The notes beneath the pieces are model-generated. The model was not told the origin of the DNA. It saw nothing but the letters and a program-made list of their open reading frames with translations, and did not search any database. Below are positions 36,072-45,431 of a stretch of 64,000 nucleotides of DNA, piece by piece. The DNA comes from SpSt-333 sp964371615 (GTDB lineage: Bacteria; Bacteroidota; Ignavibacteria; UBA10030; UBA8401). Positions within the stretch are counted from its first letter, which is position 1; each line of letters starts with the position of its first letter. The DNA lies in assembly GCA_964371615.1 (NCBI GenBank), contig CAYJMS010000006.1, positions 93,749-157,748 of the forward strand. Reading direction: 5' to 3'. The translations under genes and the position numbers were made by a program.

Positions 36072-37286
36072 ATGAAAATAGTAACGATTGTTGCATTCCT
36101 CTCTATTATAGTGTTACAGATTGCCGATTCCTGCACCACCGCCGTCGTGTCCGGAAAAGCCACCGTTGACGGCAGGCCGTTGTTGCTGAAGAACCGGGAC
36201 GCAGACGACCTTCAGAACAAACTGGTCGCATTCCTCGACGGGAAATATCATTTTGTCGGCCTGGTGAACGGGAGAGACAGGGACAATAAGGAAGTGTGGA
36301 GCGGATACAACAATGCGGGATTTGCGATCATGAATTCCGCCGCATACAACCTGAAAGGGGAGGACACGACCACTCTTGCCGATCGCGAAGGACTGATCAT
36401 GAAACACGCGCTGGAAGTCTGCGCGACGCTGGCGGATTTTGAATCGCTGCTGGTCAGTCTGCCGAAACCGCTCGGTGTTGAAGCGAACTTCGGCGTCATC
36501 GATGCATTCGGCGGGGCGGCGTATTTTGAAGTGAACAATTTCCGCTATACGAAATTCGATGCGAACGATCCGGCCGTTGCGCCGAACGGATACCTCATCC
36601 GGACGAACTACTCATGCGCCGGGGAGGAGAACAAGGGATTCGGCTATATTCGGTATGCAACAGCAGAGAATCTGTTCCGGAATGAATATGAGTCGAAGAA
36701 ACTCTCCGCAGGATTTCTGATCAACGATGTTCCGCGGTGTCTGGTGCACTCCTTCACCAAGGAGGATCTGGGAAAGAGCCTTCCTCAAAACAGCAGTGAT
36801 ACAACGTTCGCCTTCTTCCGGGATTACATACCGCGCTATTACTCCAGCGCTGCCACGGTGGTGCAGGGAGTGCGCCCGTCCGAATCGGCAACCCTGATGA
36901 CGATGTGGACGGCGCTGGGATTTCCGTTAACCTCCGTGGTCGTTCCGGTCTGGCTGTTGGAAGATGGTTCGCTGCCGACGATTCTTATTGCCGATTCTTC
37001 CGGACATGCACCGCTGTGCGATATGGCGCTGTCGCTGAAAGCGAAAGTTTTTCCCGTACAAAACGATGCGAGAGACAGTTATATCAATATCGCACCGCTT
37101 ATGAACAAAGAGAAGACGGGAATCCGTCAGAGATTGTCGCGCGTGGAGAAAAAAGTTATGGAGAAAGCGAACCGGTCACTTGTCGCATGGAGAAAGAAGA
37201 CAGTGAACGAAAAAGAAGCGAAAGAATTTTACCAATGGATAGACACCGAGTTGCCGAAGGAAATGAATAAAGCCTCCGTCCGCTAA
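36072..37286 (+). CDS. Exported Ntn-hydrolase of the C45/acyltransferase type
   Basis: 404 aa from the ATG at 36072. The signal peptide (IVTIVAFLSIIVLQIADS) is followed at once by Cys21 in SCTTAVVSGKATVDGRPLLLKNRDAD. In C45-type (isopenicillin-N acyltransferase-like) Ntn-hydrolases, a Cys at the mature N-terminus is the nucleophile and KNRD is a conserved neighbour. Here signal peptidase cleavage after ADS would itself expose the nucleophile, so self-processing is not needed. GVEANFGVIDAFGGAAYFEVN and LIRTNYSCAGEE also fit the family. It hydrolyses amide bonds of an unknown substrate; with PGA genes nearby, N-acyl or gamma-glutamyl compounds are candidates. A strong terminator follows. Confidence 0.75.
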   Translation: MKIVTIVAFLSIIVLQIADSCTTAVVSGKATVDGRPLLLKNRDADDLQNKLVAFLDGKYHFVGLVNGRDRDNKEVWSGYNNAGFAIMNSAAYNLKGEDTTTLADREGLIMKHALEVCATLADFESLLVSLPKPLGVEANFGVIDAFGGAAYFEVNNFRYTKFDANDPAVAPNGYLIRTNYSCAGEENKGFGYIRYATAENLFRNEYESKKLSAGFLINDVPRCLVHSFTKEDLGKSLPQNSSDTTFAFFRDYIPRYYSSAATVVQGVRPSESATLMTMWTALGFPLTSVVVPVWLLEDGSLPTILIADSSGHAPLCDMALSLKAKVFPVQNDARDSYINIAPLMNKEKTGIRQRLSRVEKKVMEKANRSLVAWRKKTVNEKEAKEFYQWIDTELPKEMNKASVR

Positions 37287-37310
37287 TCATTGACGCCGTC
37301 GGGAAAAATG

Positions 37311-37340
37311 AAAAGTCCCTGCAGTGCAGGGACTTTTTTA
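37311..37340 (+). terminator. Rho-independent terminator
   Basis: A perfect 12-bp stem, AAAAGTCCCTGC (37311-37322) / GCAGGGACTTTT (37326-37337), has a 3-nt loop and a run of six T ending at 37339. It lies 25 bp after the Ntn-hydrolase stop and before the convergent STAS gene, so it probably serves both directions (A-run on the left). Confidence 0.85.
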
Positions 37341-37380
37341 TTGGTATTTCGAAAACATTCTGACAGAAGAAAACAATAGA

Positions 37381-37728
37381 TTATTTACCGACCGCAAAGA
37401 TGGCGTCTTCCCGTGAATCTTCCGTAAGGAAAATAGTTGAGAGTTTTGTGACAAGAAAAATGTTCGAGACACTTTTATTCACATTGCACAGGATTAATTT
37501 CCCCTCCCGTTTCTTGTAGGAATTGTGTGCAACCGTCAGAACGCCGATGGCGGACGAATTCAGATATGAGACATCCGCGAGATCAACGATCAGTTTCGTA
37601 TTTCCTTTCTCCTGCAGTGAATTCACCAGATTTTTCAACTCCGTAGTTTCGTCCCCGCCAATCAGCGAACCCTTCGGTTCAAGCACGACAACATTTCCGT
37701 CATCGATTGTGGATGTTTTAATACCCAT
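37381..37728 (-). CDS. STAS-domain anti-sigma factor antagonist
   Basis: 115 aa, a single STAS domain of the SpoIIAA/RsbV type. The phospho-acceptor loop reads DLADVSYLNSSAIGVL, with Ser58/Ser59 at the usual site (Asn-Ser-Ser-Ala instead of Asp-Ser-Ser-Gly). It starts at the ATG at 37728 behind AAGGAGG. In the partner-switching scheme it binds an anti-sigma kinase when unphosphorylated and is reactivated by a PP2C phosphatase. Such a phosphatase is encoded divergently at 37900, 171 bp away. No RsbW-like kinase is adjacent, so the third partner must lie elsewhere or be one of the nearby Ser/Thr kinases. Confidence 0.85.
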   Translation of the reverse strand: MGIKTSTIDDGNVVVLEPKGSLIGGDETTELKNLVNSLQEKGNTKLIVDLADVSYLNSSAIGVLTVAHNSYKKREGKLILCNVNKSVSNIFLVTKLSTIFLTEDSREDAIFAVGK

Positions 37729-37810
37729 GGCGCCTCCTTAATAAGATAAAATAGTCCGATATAATGATGCATAAGATATTCAATCTGAATCGAATAACAA
37801 ACGCAATAAC

Positions 37811-37824
37811 AGATAAATTTATCT
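37811..37824. promoter_or_regulatory. Perfect 14-bp palindrome in a divergent promoter region
   Basis: AGATAAATTTATCT is a perfect dyad between the divergent STAS and GAF-PP2C genes, 75-90 bp from each start, in an A/T-rich 171-bp spacer. It could be an operator shared by both genes. An A/T palindrome of this length can also arise by chance. Confidence 0.3.
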
Positions 37825-37899
37825 ACAGACAAAATTATCTTTGATTGTAGCGAGAAAAAGATTACTTTTCTCCCCAATAAATGCAAAGGGAATATTTGA

Positions 37900-39198
37900 A
37901 TGGCTGAAAAGTCGACGACAATACAATCGGCGGATGCGTTACAGGACGAAGTCAAGCGGTTACGCCGTGCGGTGGAGGAATTGTCGATTTTAAACGATAT
38001 CGCCCGTGCGATCAGCGCTTCGCTCAACGCCGAAGAGATCATGCAGACCCTCATCCGGAAATCGATCCGTGCAGTGAACGCGGAACAGGGAGTGATCACG
38101 CTGGTGGAAGAGGAACAGAAATCGATGAAGACGCTGATCCGCACCATGGTCAGCTCTGCCGGCGCACCGGCATTCCACATGCATCAGGCGTTGATCGGCT
38201 GGATGCACCTGAATAAAAAGCCGCTGAGTGTGGACGATCCGGCAAACGATGCCCGCTTCCGCGGAGTCCAGTGGGATTCGAATATCAAAACATTGCTCTG
38301 CGTTCCGCTCATCGTCAAGTCAGAACTGCGCGGAGTGTTGACCGTGTACAATAAAAAAGACGGGCAATCGTTCAATACGGACGATCAACGTCTCCTGGCG
38401 ATTATTTCGGCACAATCCGCTCAGGTGGTCGAGAACGCGCGGCTCATCGAAGAAGAAAAACTCTTTATTAAAATGCAGCAGGAGGTGGGACTTGCCGCGA
38501 AGATCCAGCAGGATCTGCTGCCGCGGAGCAATCCCGGCCTCCATGGGTACGATATTTTTGCCAGGACCATTGCGGCACAGTCCATCGGAGGAGATTATTT
38601 CGATTTCATTCCGATGATCGACGGGCGCATGGCGGTCTGTCTTGGCGACGTTTCGGGCAAAGGCCTGCCCGCATCACTTTTGATGGCAAACTTGCAGGCA
38701 ACACTCCGCGGGCAAACACTGGTGGCACAACATCCTTCCGAATGCCTGCTTCGTTCCAATAAACTTCTGTTTGAAAGTACGAGTCCGGAAAAATTCGCGA
38801 CACTCTTTTACGGGATTATCGACACAACACATCACAGCATCAATTACTCGAATGCGGGACACGATTGGCCATTTTTGATCGGACGAGGAAATTCGATCCA
38901 GCGGTTTAAAACCGGTGGATTGATGCTGGGCCTGATTGAACAAGCGGCGTATGAAGATGAAGAGGTGCCCATTCAAATCGGGGATGTGCTGGTGGTACAA
39001 TCCGACGGTGTCAGCGAAGCGATGAACAGCAATCATGACCAATTCGGCGAAGAACGGCTTCAATCGTTGATCCTGAAGCACGTGAACAACACCGCTGAAG
39101 AGATCATCGATGCCGTGATCAAAGAAGTGCGACAGCATGCCGGCGCTCATCCGCAATCCGACGACATCACCATGATGGTGATTAAACGGGTGGCATAA
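37900..39198 (+). CDS. GAF-domain PP2C (RsbU/SpoIIE-type) phosphatase
   Basis: 432 aa. A coiled segment (residues 10-35), a GAF sensory domain (about 40-185, with LCVPLIVKSELRGVLTVYNKKD), a helical linker (EEEKLFIKMQQEVGLAAKIQQDLLP) and a PP2C/SpoIIE catalytic domain (about 220-430) with IGGDYFDFI, LGDVSGKGLPASLLMA and VQSDGVSEAMN carrying the metal-binding Asp residues. It should dephosphorylate a STAS antagonist in response to a ligand sensed by GAF, and a STAS gene is divergent next door. It heads the plus-strand run that contains five Ser/Thr kinases. No membrane segment was seen. Confidence 0.9.
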   Translation: MAEKSTTIQSADALQDEVKRLRRAVEELSILNDIARAISASLNAEEIMQTLIRKSIRAVNAEQGVITLVEEEQKSMKTLIRTMVSSAGAPAFHMHQALIGWMHLNKKPLSVDDPANDARFRGVQWDSNIKTLLCVPLIVKSELRGVLTVYNKKDGQSFNTDDQRLLAIISAQSAQVVENARLIEEEKLFIKMQQEVGLAAKIQQDLLPRSNPGLHGYDIFARTIAAQSIGGDYFDFIPMIDGRMAVCLGDVSGKGLPASLLMANLQATLRGQTLVAQHPSECLLRSNKLLFESTSPEKFATLFYGIIDTTHHSINYSNAGHDWPFLIGRGNSIQRFKTGGLMLGLIEQAAYEDEEVPIQIGDVLVVQSDGVSEAMNSNHDQFGEERLQSLILKHVNNTAEEIIDAVIKEVRQHAGAHPQSDDITMMVIKRVA

Positions 39199-39238
39199 CA
39201 ACTCTGTTTAAAAATAAATATCTACCGAGGAGGATTCA

Positions 39239-39985
39239 GTGTTTCTGAGGATGGTTACCCATGCAATCCGCAGCAACGAAGCGGAGCATATGGCGGAATT
39301 ATACCACCGTACGGTAATCACCGCACTCCGGACCACTCCGGGCTGCGTCTTTGCCGCGCTGCTTCAGAATACCGCCAATGCGCAGGAGTGCATTTCCCTG
39401 ACAATCTGGAATACTCCGAAGGATTCGTTCGACTATGAAGAGAGCGGACTGTTCCAACAGCTGGTCAATGCACTCCGGCCGTACTTTGTGGAATCGAACG
39501 AGTGGAAACTGGAATTATCGGAAGATCTATCTCTTGAATATACCCCGATCCAATCGGAGCCGACTGTTGAACGGTATAACGAATCGGACGAAGGAGCCAA
39601 GCAGATTGCCGCCATGAAGGCCAATCCTTTCGCGGTGCAGATTCTGACATTGTCGGTACAGGAAGAGAAAATTCAGGAATTCCGGACAATATTTTCTTCC
39701 GAAATCCATCCAAAATTCAAAACGCATAAGGGCTTTATTGATCTTATTCTTGTTCGCCAGAACCGCGAATTTCACATCATCTCGTTTTGGGATGAGACGG
39801 TGGATATCCAGTCTGCATCGGGCATCCATTCCATTAATGATTTGCTGAAATCCATCTATTCGATCCTCCCCTCATTCATCCGATGGAAAGTGTCACACCG
39901 CAGTACGTCACACACTTCCGCTTCCAGCGAAGATATCAAGGCAACGGTACTCCGTTCACTGGTGGCAGAATGGTTTACACAATAA
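39239..39985 (+). CDS. ABM (antibiotic biosynthesis monooxygenase)-like protein, probably two domains
   Basis: 248 aa from the GTG at 39239, placed 6 nt after GAGGAG; an ATG at 39251 is less well spaced. Two similar ferredoxin-like halves are visible: MVTHAIRSNEAEHMAELYHRTV...LTIWNTPKDSFDYEESGLF and ILTLSVQEEKIQEFRTIFSS...IISFWDETVDIQSA. This suggests a tandem dimeric-alpha-beta-barrel (ABM-like) fold. Such proteins are small oxygenases, haem-degrading enzymes or stress proteins; no cofactor site can be named. It lies between the PP2C phosphatase and the first kinase on the same strand. Confidence 0.55.
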   Translation: MFLRMVTHAIRSNEAEHMAELYHRTVITALRTTPGCVFAALLQNTANAQECISLTIWNTPKDSFDYEESGLFQQLVNALRPYFVESNEWKLELSEDLSLEYTPIQSEPTVERYNESDEGAKQIAAMKANPFAVQILTLSVQEEKIQEFRTIFSSEIHPKFKTHKGFIDLILVRQNREFHIISFWDETVDIQSASGIHSINDLLKSIYSILPSFIRWKVSHRSTSHTSASSEDIKATVLRSLVAEWFTQ

Positions 39986-40064
39986 CATACATCGAATATT
40001 CAGATTACGGCAGTCCGTTCACACACAGATCACGGACTGATTCAATAATTTCAACGGGGTAGGT

Positions 40065-42749
40065 ATGGTTGGCACGACAATTCTGCAGTACGAGGTGACC
40101 GAAAAGGTAGGCGAAGGAGGAATGGGAGTAGTGTACAAAGCGCGCGATACAAAACTCGACCGCTTTGTCGCCTTGAAATTCCTTACGAAGAATGTCGCAT
40201 CGTCCGAGTCGGACCGGCAGCGCTTTATGCAGGAAGCGAAAGCGGCGGCAACGCTCAATCATCCGAACATCTGCACCATCTATGATGTGGCGGAACATGA
40301 GGGCCAACTGTTTATTGCGATGGAATTTATCGACGGTGAAACGCTCCGCGACAGGAAAAACAATATTTCACTGAAACAAACGATCGATATCGGCATCCAG
40401 ATTGCCGAAGCTCTTTCTGCGGCGCACGAGAAAGGGATTGTCCACCGGGACATTAAACCCGAGAATGTAATGCTGCGGAAAGACGGACTTGTGCAGATCA
40501 TGGATTTCGGTCTGGCAAAATTGCAGGGAGTATCCCGTCTCACCCGTGAAGGGAACACTGTTGGAACGATGGGTTACATGTCACCCGAACAGGTGCAGGG
40601 GTTCACCGTCGATCACCGGACGGATATATTTTCATTCGGAGTGCTGATGTACGAACTGATCTCCGGACAATCTCCGTTCAAAGGAATGCATGAGACGGCG
40701 ATCATATATGAAATTGTCAACGTCGATCCGGAACCGATCTCGATCCTGAAACCCGACCTACCGCCGGATCTCGACGCGATTCTCCTGGAATGTCTCGCGA
40801 AAGAGGCGGATGAACGGTACCAATCGGCAAAAGAGATCGTCAAAGACCTGCGGAAATTGAAACGGGAATCGAGCCGTCAGACAGCGAGCAGAATTCTTGC
40901 CGTGCGAAAAAGTCAGGTCTCATCCGGATCATACTACGCTCCGAAAACGACAGAATTTGAAACCGTACCGCAGCGGATGCCGTTTCGGCTGAACGCATGG
41001 ATCGTCGGCGCTGCAGCGGCGCTGTTCACTGCCGCAGCGTTTATCGCTTGGATGTTGATCGTCGATACGGAGGAGACGGAGTTGATGCAGCTCTCATTCG
41101 ATACCCCTCCGTTCAACATCTTTAACGCCACCGTCGGCGGGCATATTGAAATTTCTCCCGACGGAAAGAAGATCGCCTACATTGCAACCGATTCGTTGGG
41201 GAAAAACAATTTGTGGGTCCGTCCTCTCGATGCTCCCGCGTCGACGATGCTTGCCGGTACTGTCAACGCCTATTATCCGTTTTGGTCCTTCGACAGCAGA
41301 ATGATCGCATTCTTTGCGGACGGCAAACTGAAAAAAATCGACGCCACCGGCGGACCGACATTCAGTATCTGCGACGCACCGAACGGCAGGGGAGGCGCAT
41401 GGAATGAAGAAGGAATAATCGTATTTGCTCCCAACAGTGCAGGCCCTCTGCATCAGGTTCCGGCCGCCGGCGGTATTTCCAGGCAATTAACAGCGCTCGA
41501 TTCGACGGAATATGAAGTGAACCATCGCTGGCCGTTCTTTCTTCCGGACGGCAACCATTTCTTGTACACCGTTCAATCCAGCAAAGCATCGCTGGAAGAA
41601 GATGCTGACCACATACGATTCGGATCGGTGTCCGAGGGAACGGGCAGTGTTATTGTCCGCGCTTCGAGCAATGCCGTATTCAACGACGGCTGGATGATGT
41701 ATTACAAACAAAATTCCCTTCTCGTGCAGCGGTTCGACGACCGATCGTTGAAATTTACCGGCGAACCGATCCCGATACTCGAGAATTTACTCTATGCTCA
41801 GGTTCGGAGCAAAGGTGCATTTTCGCTTTCAAAGAACAACCGCCTTGTCTATTTGGGTATGTCCCGTTCGAATGTCGAGATCATAGAATACGCCATGACA
41901 GGAATGGTACAGCACACGATGAAAAAGAAGTTTGCGCCCACGACTGCGTCATATTCGCAGGACGGGAATTTTATTGCGATGGATTTGTATGACGAAACGT
42001 CGAAAAATACCGATTTGTGGATTCACGATATCCGCCGCAACAGCGACACCAGGCTGACGTTCGATAAAGGAGTGGAAATTGTACCAGTGTGGAGTCCGGA
42101 CAGCAAAAAGATTTATTTCAGCTCCAACCGGACAAATGTTTTTGCCGTGTATGAAAAAAACAGCAATGGGACCGGCGATGAGAAGATGGTATTCGACACA
42201 ACATATCCGGCATATGTTACGGACATTTCCGCCGACGGGAATAAATTACTTCTTTCACTGAATACGCAGGGGCAGCAAAAATGGGATATCGGCCTCTACG
42301 ATATTCCGTCTCAAAAATATACACCGCTTTTGACATCCGAATTCAGCGAATGGATCGGTACGTTTTCCCCCGATGCCCGATGGTTCACATATCAATCCAA
42401 CGAAACGGGCCGGTACGAGATTTACATACGGCCGACTGACGGCTCGCCGAGTAAATGGCAGGTTTCAACGAACGGCGGGGAAGGGAGTCGTTGGTTACGG
42501 AACGGCAGTGAAATTGTGTACGGTCTCAACGACCAGCGCGTGTTTTCTGCTTCCGTTGCAGTGTCCGGCAATCAAATCACCGTCGGGAATACACGCCAGG
42601 TATTCTCAATCGACGGAGGGTATCAGACATCCGTTCTGGATGTTTCGTTTGACGGGAAAAAACTGCTGACCAACAGGGTGTTGAACACACAAACGCTAAA
42701 GAGCGCCTCGTTGATCATCGACTGGCAACGCATGGTGGAGAACAAATGA
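40065..42749 (+). CDS. Membrane Ser/Thr kinase with PD40 propeller (kinase 1)
   Basis: 894 aa. A Hanks-type kinase domain (about 1-275) has a glycine loop GEGGMGVVYKA, Lys38 in FVALKFL, the HRDIKPENVM catalytic loop (Asp129), DFGLAK and MSPEQ, so all active-site residues are present. A membrane segment (IVGAAAALFTAAAFIAWMLIV, near 320) leads to a long extracytoplasmic region with PD40/TolB-like repeats (HIEISPDGKKIAYIA, VWSPDSKKIYFSSN, FSPDARWFTYQS), probably a beta-propeller sensor. The last 4 nt overlap the next kinase start (ATGA). No transcription regulator is attached; its substrates are unknown. Confidence 0.92.
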   Translation: MVGTTILQYEVTEKVGEGGMGVVYKARDTKLDRFVALKFLTKNVASSESDRQRFMQEAKAAATLNHPNICTIYDVAEHEGQLFIAMEFIDGETLRDRKNNISLKQTIDIGIQIAEALSAAHEKGIVHRDIKPENVMLRKDGLVQIMDFGLAKLQGVSRLTREGNTVGTMGYMSPEQVQGFTVDHRTDIFSFGVLMYELISGQSPFKGMHETAIIYEIVNVDPEPISILKPDLPPDLDAILLECLAKEADERYQSAKEIVKDLRKLKRESSRQTASRILAVRKSQVSSGSYYAPKTTEFETVPQRMPFRLNAWIVGAAAALFTAAAFIAWMLIVDTEETELMQLSFDTPPFNIFNATVGGHIEISPDGKKIAYIATDSLGKNNLWVRPLDAPASTMLAGTVNAYYPFWSFDSRMIAFFADGKLKKIDATGGPTFSICDAPNGRGGAWNEEGIIVFAPNSAGPLHQVPAAGGISRQLTALDSTEYEVNHRWPFFLPDGNHFLYTVQSSKASLEEDADHIRFGSVSEGTGSVIVRASSNAVFNDGWMMYYKQNSLLVQRFDDRSLKFTGEPIPILENLLYAQVRSKGAFSLSKNNRLVYLGMSRSNVEIIEYAMTGMVQHTMKKKFAPTTASYSQDGNFIAMDLYDETSKNTDLWIHDIRRNSDTRLTFDKGVEIVPVWSPDSKKIYFSSNRTNVFAVYEKNSNGTGDEKMVFDTTYPAYVTDISADGNKLLLSLNTQGQQKWDIGLYDIPSQKYTPLLTSEFSEWIGTFSPDARWFTYQSNETGRYEIYIRPTDGSPSKWQVSTNGGEGSRWLRNGSEIVYGLNDQRVFSASVAVSGNQITVGNTRQVFSIDGGYQTSVLDVSFDGKKLLTNRVLNTQTLKSASLIIDWQRMVENK

Positions 42750-45397
42750 TCGGACTATCTATTTCCCACTATAAGATATTAGAAAAGTTGGGAGAGGGGG
42801 GTATGGGTGTCGTCTATAAGGCAGAAGATACCGATCTCAACCGGATCGTCGCGTTGAAATTTCTCCCGCCGCAGAATTCCATCACCCAGCAGGACAACGA
42901 TCGTTTTGTGCGCGAAGCGCAGACGGCGGCCGTGCTGAACCATCCGAATGTCTGCACGATCTATGCCATTGAAAAGGATGAGTCGTCCGGCGAGAAACGT
43001 CAGTTCATCGTCATGGAATATATGGAGGGAATGACGCTGCGCGAAAAACTTGCGGAAGGTCCGCTCTCCCTCGACACGGCGTCGCAGTTCGCCATCCAGA
43101 TCGGCGAAGCGCTCCATGAAGCGCATTCGAAGAACATCGTCCACCGCGACATCAAGGCGGACAATGTGATGGTCACGCCGAAGAATAAGATAAAAGTGAT
43201 GGACTTCGGGCTTGCGAAACTGAAGGGATCGTTGAAACTGACGCGGACCTCGAGCACCGTCGGTACTCTCGCCTATATGGCACCGGAGCAAATTCAAGGA
43301 GGCGAAGTCGATTCCCGTTCGGATATTTTCGCATTCGGTGTCCTCTTTTATGAAATGCTGACGGGACACATGCCGTTTCGCGGCGAACACCAGGCGGCGA
43401 TGGTCTATTCCATTGTGAACGAACCGGCCGAATCCATCGCCCGGTATCTTCCGGATGCAACCGTCGAGTTGATGAACATCTTTGCGAAAGCGCTGGAAAA
43501 AGATCCCGACCAACGGTATCAAACGGCCATCGACATGGTGGTCGATATCCGCCGGTTGAAAAAGCAGACGTCAAAAATTACCTCCATCCGACCGTTGCAA
43601 AAAGATTCCTCAATCGATCCGTCGGCCGTGCACTCATCGGCGCAAGAGATTCCGGAAAAGAAAACGGGAAGTGTATGGAATATGCCGATTTTTTGGCAGG
43701 GAGCATTCGGCGTCGCAATCGTCGCTTTGCTCGGTATATTCTTCTTTAAAACGGGAGAAGCGCCGGCACTTCAGACGATGGTCAAACAGGTCACCGATTT
43801 GAGCGGAGAGGAATTGCAGCCCGACGTTTCACCGGACGGAAACTATATCGTCTTTGTCAAACAGGAGAAGGATGGGCGGAATATTTATCTCCAAAGAATC
43901 GGCGGCGGCAACCCGATTAACCTGACGAAAAATTCGAAGACTGTCAATCAATATCCTGTTTTTTCGCCGGACGGCGATCGCATTGTTTTTCGCTCGGAAC
44001 GGGACGGCGGAGGTTTGTTCGTCATGGGATCGACGGGAGAATCCGTACGCCGGTTGACGCATGCGGGATTCAATCCGTCGTGGTCCCCCGACGGAAAGCG
44101 GATCGTGTACTCGACGGAAGGAGCGGAACAGCCGTTCTCCCGCGGCACAGTCAGTCAGCTCTGGATCGTCAATGTCGATGACGGAACGCAAAAAAAGATT
44201 TATGACGGCGATGCCATTCAGCCCAGCTGGTCACCCAACGGACATCGCATTGTATTTTGGGGACTTCCGCAGGGTACCGGCAGAAGAGATTTGTGGACGG
44301 TCGACACAGAAGGGAAAAATCCGGTTCGGATTACTGACGATCCCGATGTGGATTGGATTCCGTCGTGGTCGGCCAATGGTCATCATATCTACTTTTTAAG
44401 CGACCGCGGCGGCACCATGAATGTGTGGCGTGTCGGCATTGATGAGCGATCGGGAAATGTCTCCGGCAAACCGGAACCGGTAACGGTTCCCTCGTCCAAT
44501 TGTTCCTGGTTGACGCTGTCGCACGCCGGACAGAAAATTGTGTATTCGTCGCTTGAAATGCGGGCAAATATTTTCAAGACAGGTTTCGATCCTGTTGCAG
44601 AAAAAATGATCCCACCCGTAGTACAAATTACAACCGGATCGAAGACGTATGTCTGGCTCGACGTTTCCCCGGACGGGAAATGGATCGCTACGGCCAGTTC
44701 CGGAATACAGGAAGACATCTATACGCTCACTACAGACGGAACAAATCTCCGGCGTCTGACAGATGATAAAGCTAAGGACCGAGGCCCGAAATGGTTTCCC
44801 GACGGGAAGGCATTGTTATTCTATTCCGACCGGATGCAGAAATATGAGGCGTGGAAGATCAACGTCGACGGCAGCAGCCTGGAGCAGGTCACAAAATCGG
44901 ACAACATCTTCAATAATCCGGTCTTATTTCGTGACGGGAAAAGAATGCTCGGTTTTAATCATTATACCACAGTGCTGGTCGATCTGGCAAAACCGCTGAT
45001 GGAACGCATTGTCTTTGAACTGCCGAAAATACCTTCGACCGATACGTACTTATTTTGCACGGATGCCTCTCCCGACGGTAATACATTGATCGGTGCAAGA
45101 CAATTCAACGACGGATCGGCGCGGGGATTATATCTCTATACCGTTGACGACAATACCTTTCAAAAGGTCCTGGAGTACGGCAGGGAACCATTATGGGTCG
45201 ACGGGACCAACAAAGTCCTCTTCTTTGCTGACGGAAAGTTAATGCTTCTCAATAGAAGCGCCAACAGGGTAAAAATAATCGACGAAACATTATCGTGGGA
45301 GAGAATTGAATATAGCACTCTCTCACCCGATCAACGGACTCTTTATTTTATCAAGGAGGAATCCGAATCGGATATCTGGCAGGCATCAATAGAATAA
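42746..45397 (+). CDS. Membrane Ser/Thr kinase with PD40 propeller (kinase 2)
   Basis: 883 aa, starting inside the stop of kinase 1 and behind GGAG. Kinase domain with GEGGMGVVYKAED, HRDIKADNVM (Asp135), DFGLAK and MAPEQ, then a membrane span (GAFGVAIVALLGIFFF, near 330) and PD40 repeats (DVSPDGNYIVFVKQE, FSPDGDRIVFRS, SWSPDGKRIVYS, SWSPNGHRIVFW). It is closest to kinase 5 in the kinase domain (RTSSTVGTL-MAPEQIQGGEVD). The propeller is predicted to be periplasmic and to sense a ligand or protein. After it, 34 bp lead to the first kinase-like mini-ORF. Confidence 0.92.
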   Translation: MIGLSISHYKILEKLGEGGMGVVYKAEDTDLNRIVALKFLPPQNSITQQDNDRFVREAQTAAVLNHPNVCTIYAIEKDESSGEKRQFIVMEYMEGMTLREKLAEGPLSLDTASQFAIQIGEALHEAHSKNIVHRDIKADNVMVTPKNKIKVMDFGLAKLKGSLKLTRTSSTVGTLAYMAPEQIQGGEVDSRSDIFAFGVLFYEMLTGHMPFRGEHQAAMVYSIVNEPAESIARYLPDATVELMNIFAKALEKDPDQRYQTAIDMVVDIRRLKKQTSKITSIRPLQKDSSIDPSAVHSSAQEIPEKKTGSVWNMPIFWQGAFGVAIVALLGIFFFKTGEAPALQTMVKQVTDLSGEELQPDVSPDGNYIVFVKQEKDGRNIYLQRIGGGNPINLTKNSKTVNQYPVFSPDGDRIVFRSERDGGGLFVMGSTGESVRRLTHAGFNPSWSPDGKRIVYSTEGAEQPFSRGTVSQLWIVNVDDGTQKKIYDGDAIQPSWSPNGHRIVFWGLPQGTGRRDLWTVDTEGKNPVRITDDPDVDWIPSWSANGHHIYFLSDRGGTMNVWRVGIDERSGNVSGKPEPVTVPSSNCSWLTLSHAGQKIVYSSLEMRANIFKTGFDPVAEKMIPPVVQITTGSKTYVWLDVSPDGKWIATASSGIQEDIYTLTTDGTNLRRLTDDKAKDRGPKWFPDGKALLFYSDRMQKYEAWKINVDGSSLEQVTKSDNIFNNPVLFRDGKRMLGFNHYTTVLVDLAKPLMERIVFELPKIPSTDTYLFCTDASPDGNTLIGARQFNDGSARGLYLYTVDDNTFQKVLEYGREPLWVDGTNKVLFFADGKLMLLNRSANRVKIIDETLSWERIEYSTLSPDQRTLYFIKEESESDIWQASIE

Positions 45398-45431
45398 ATT
45401 AGAATAACGTATTTCAATGGGGATCGTACTA

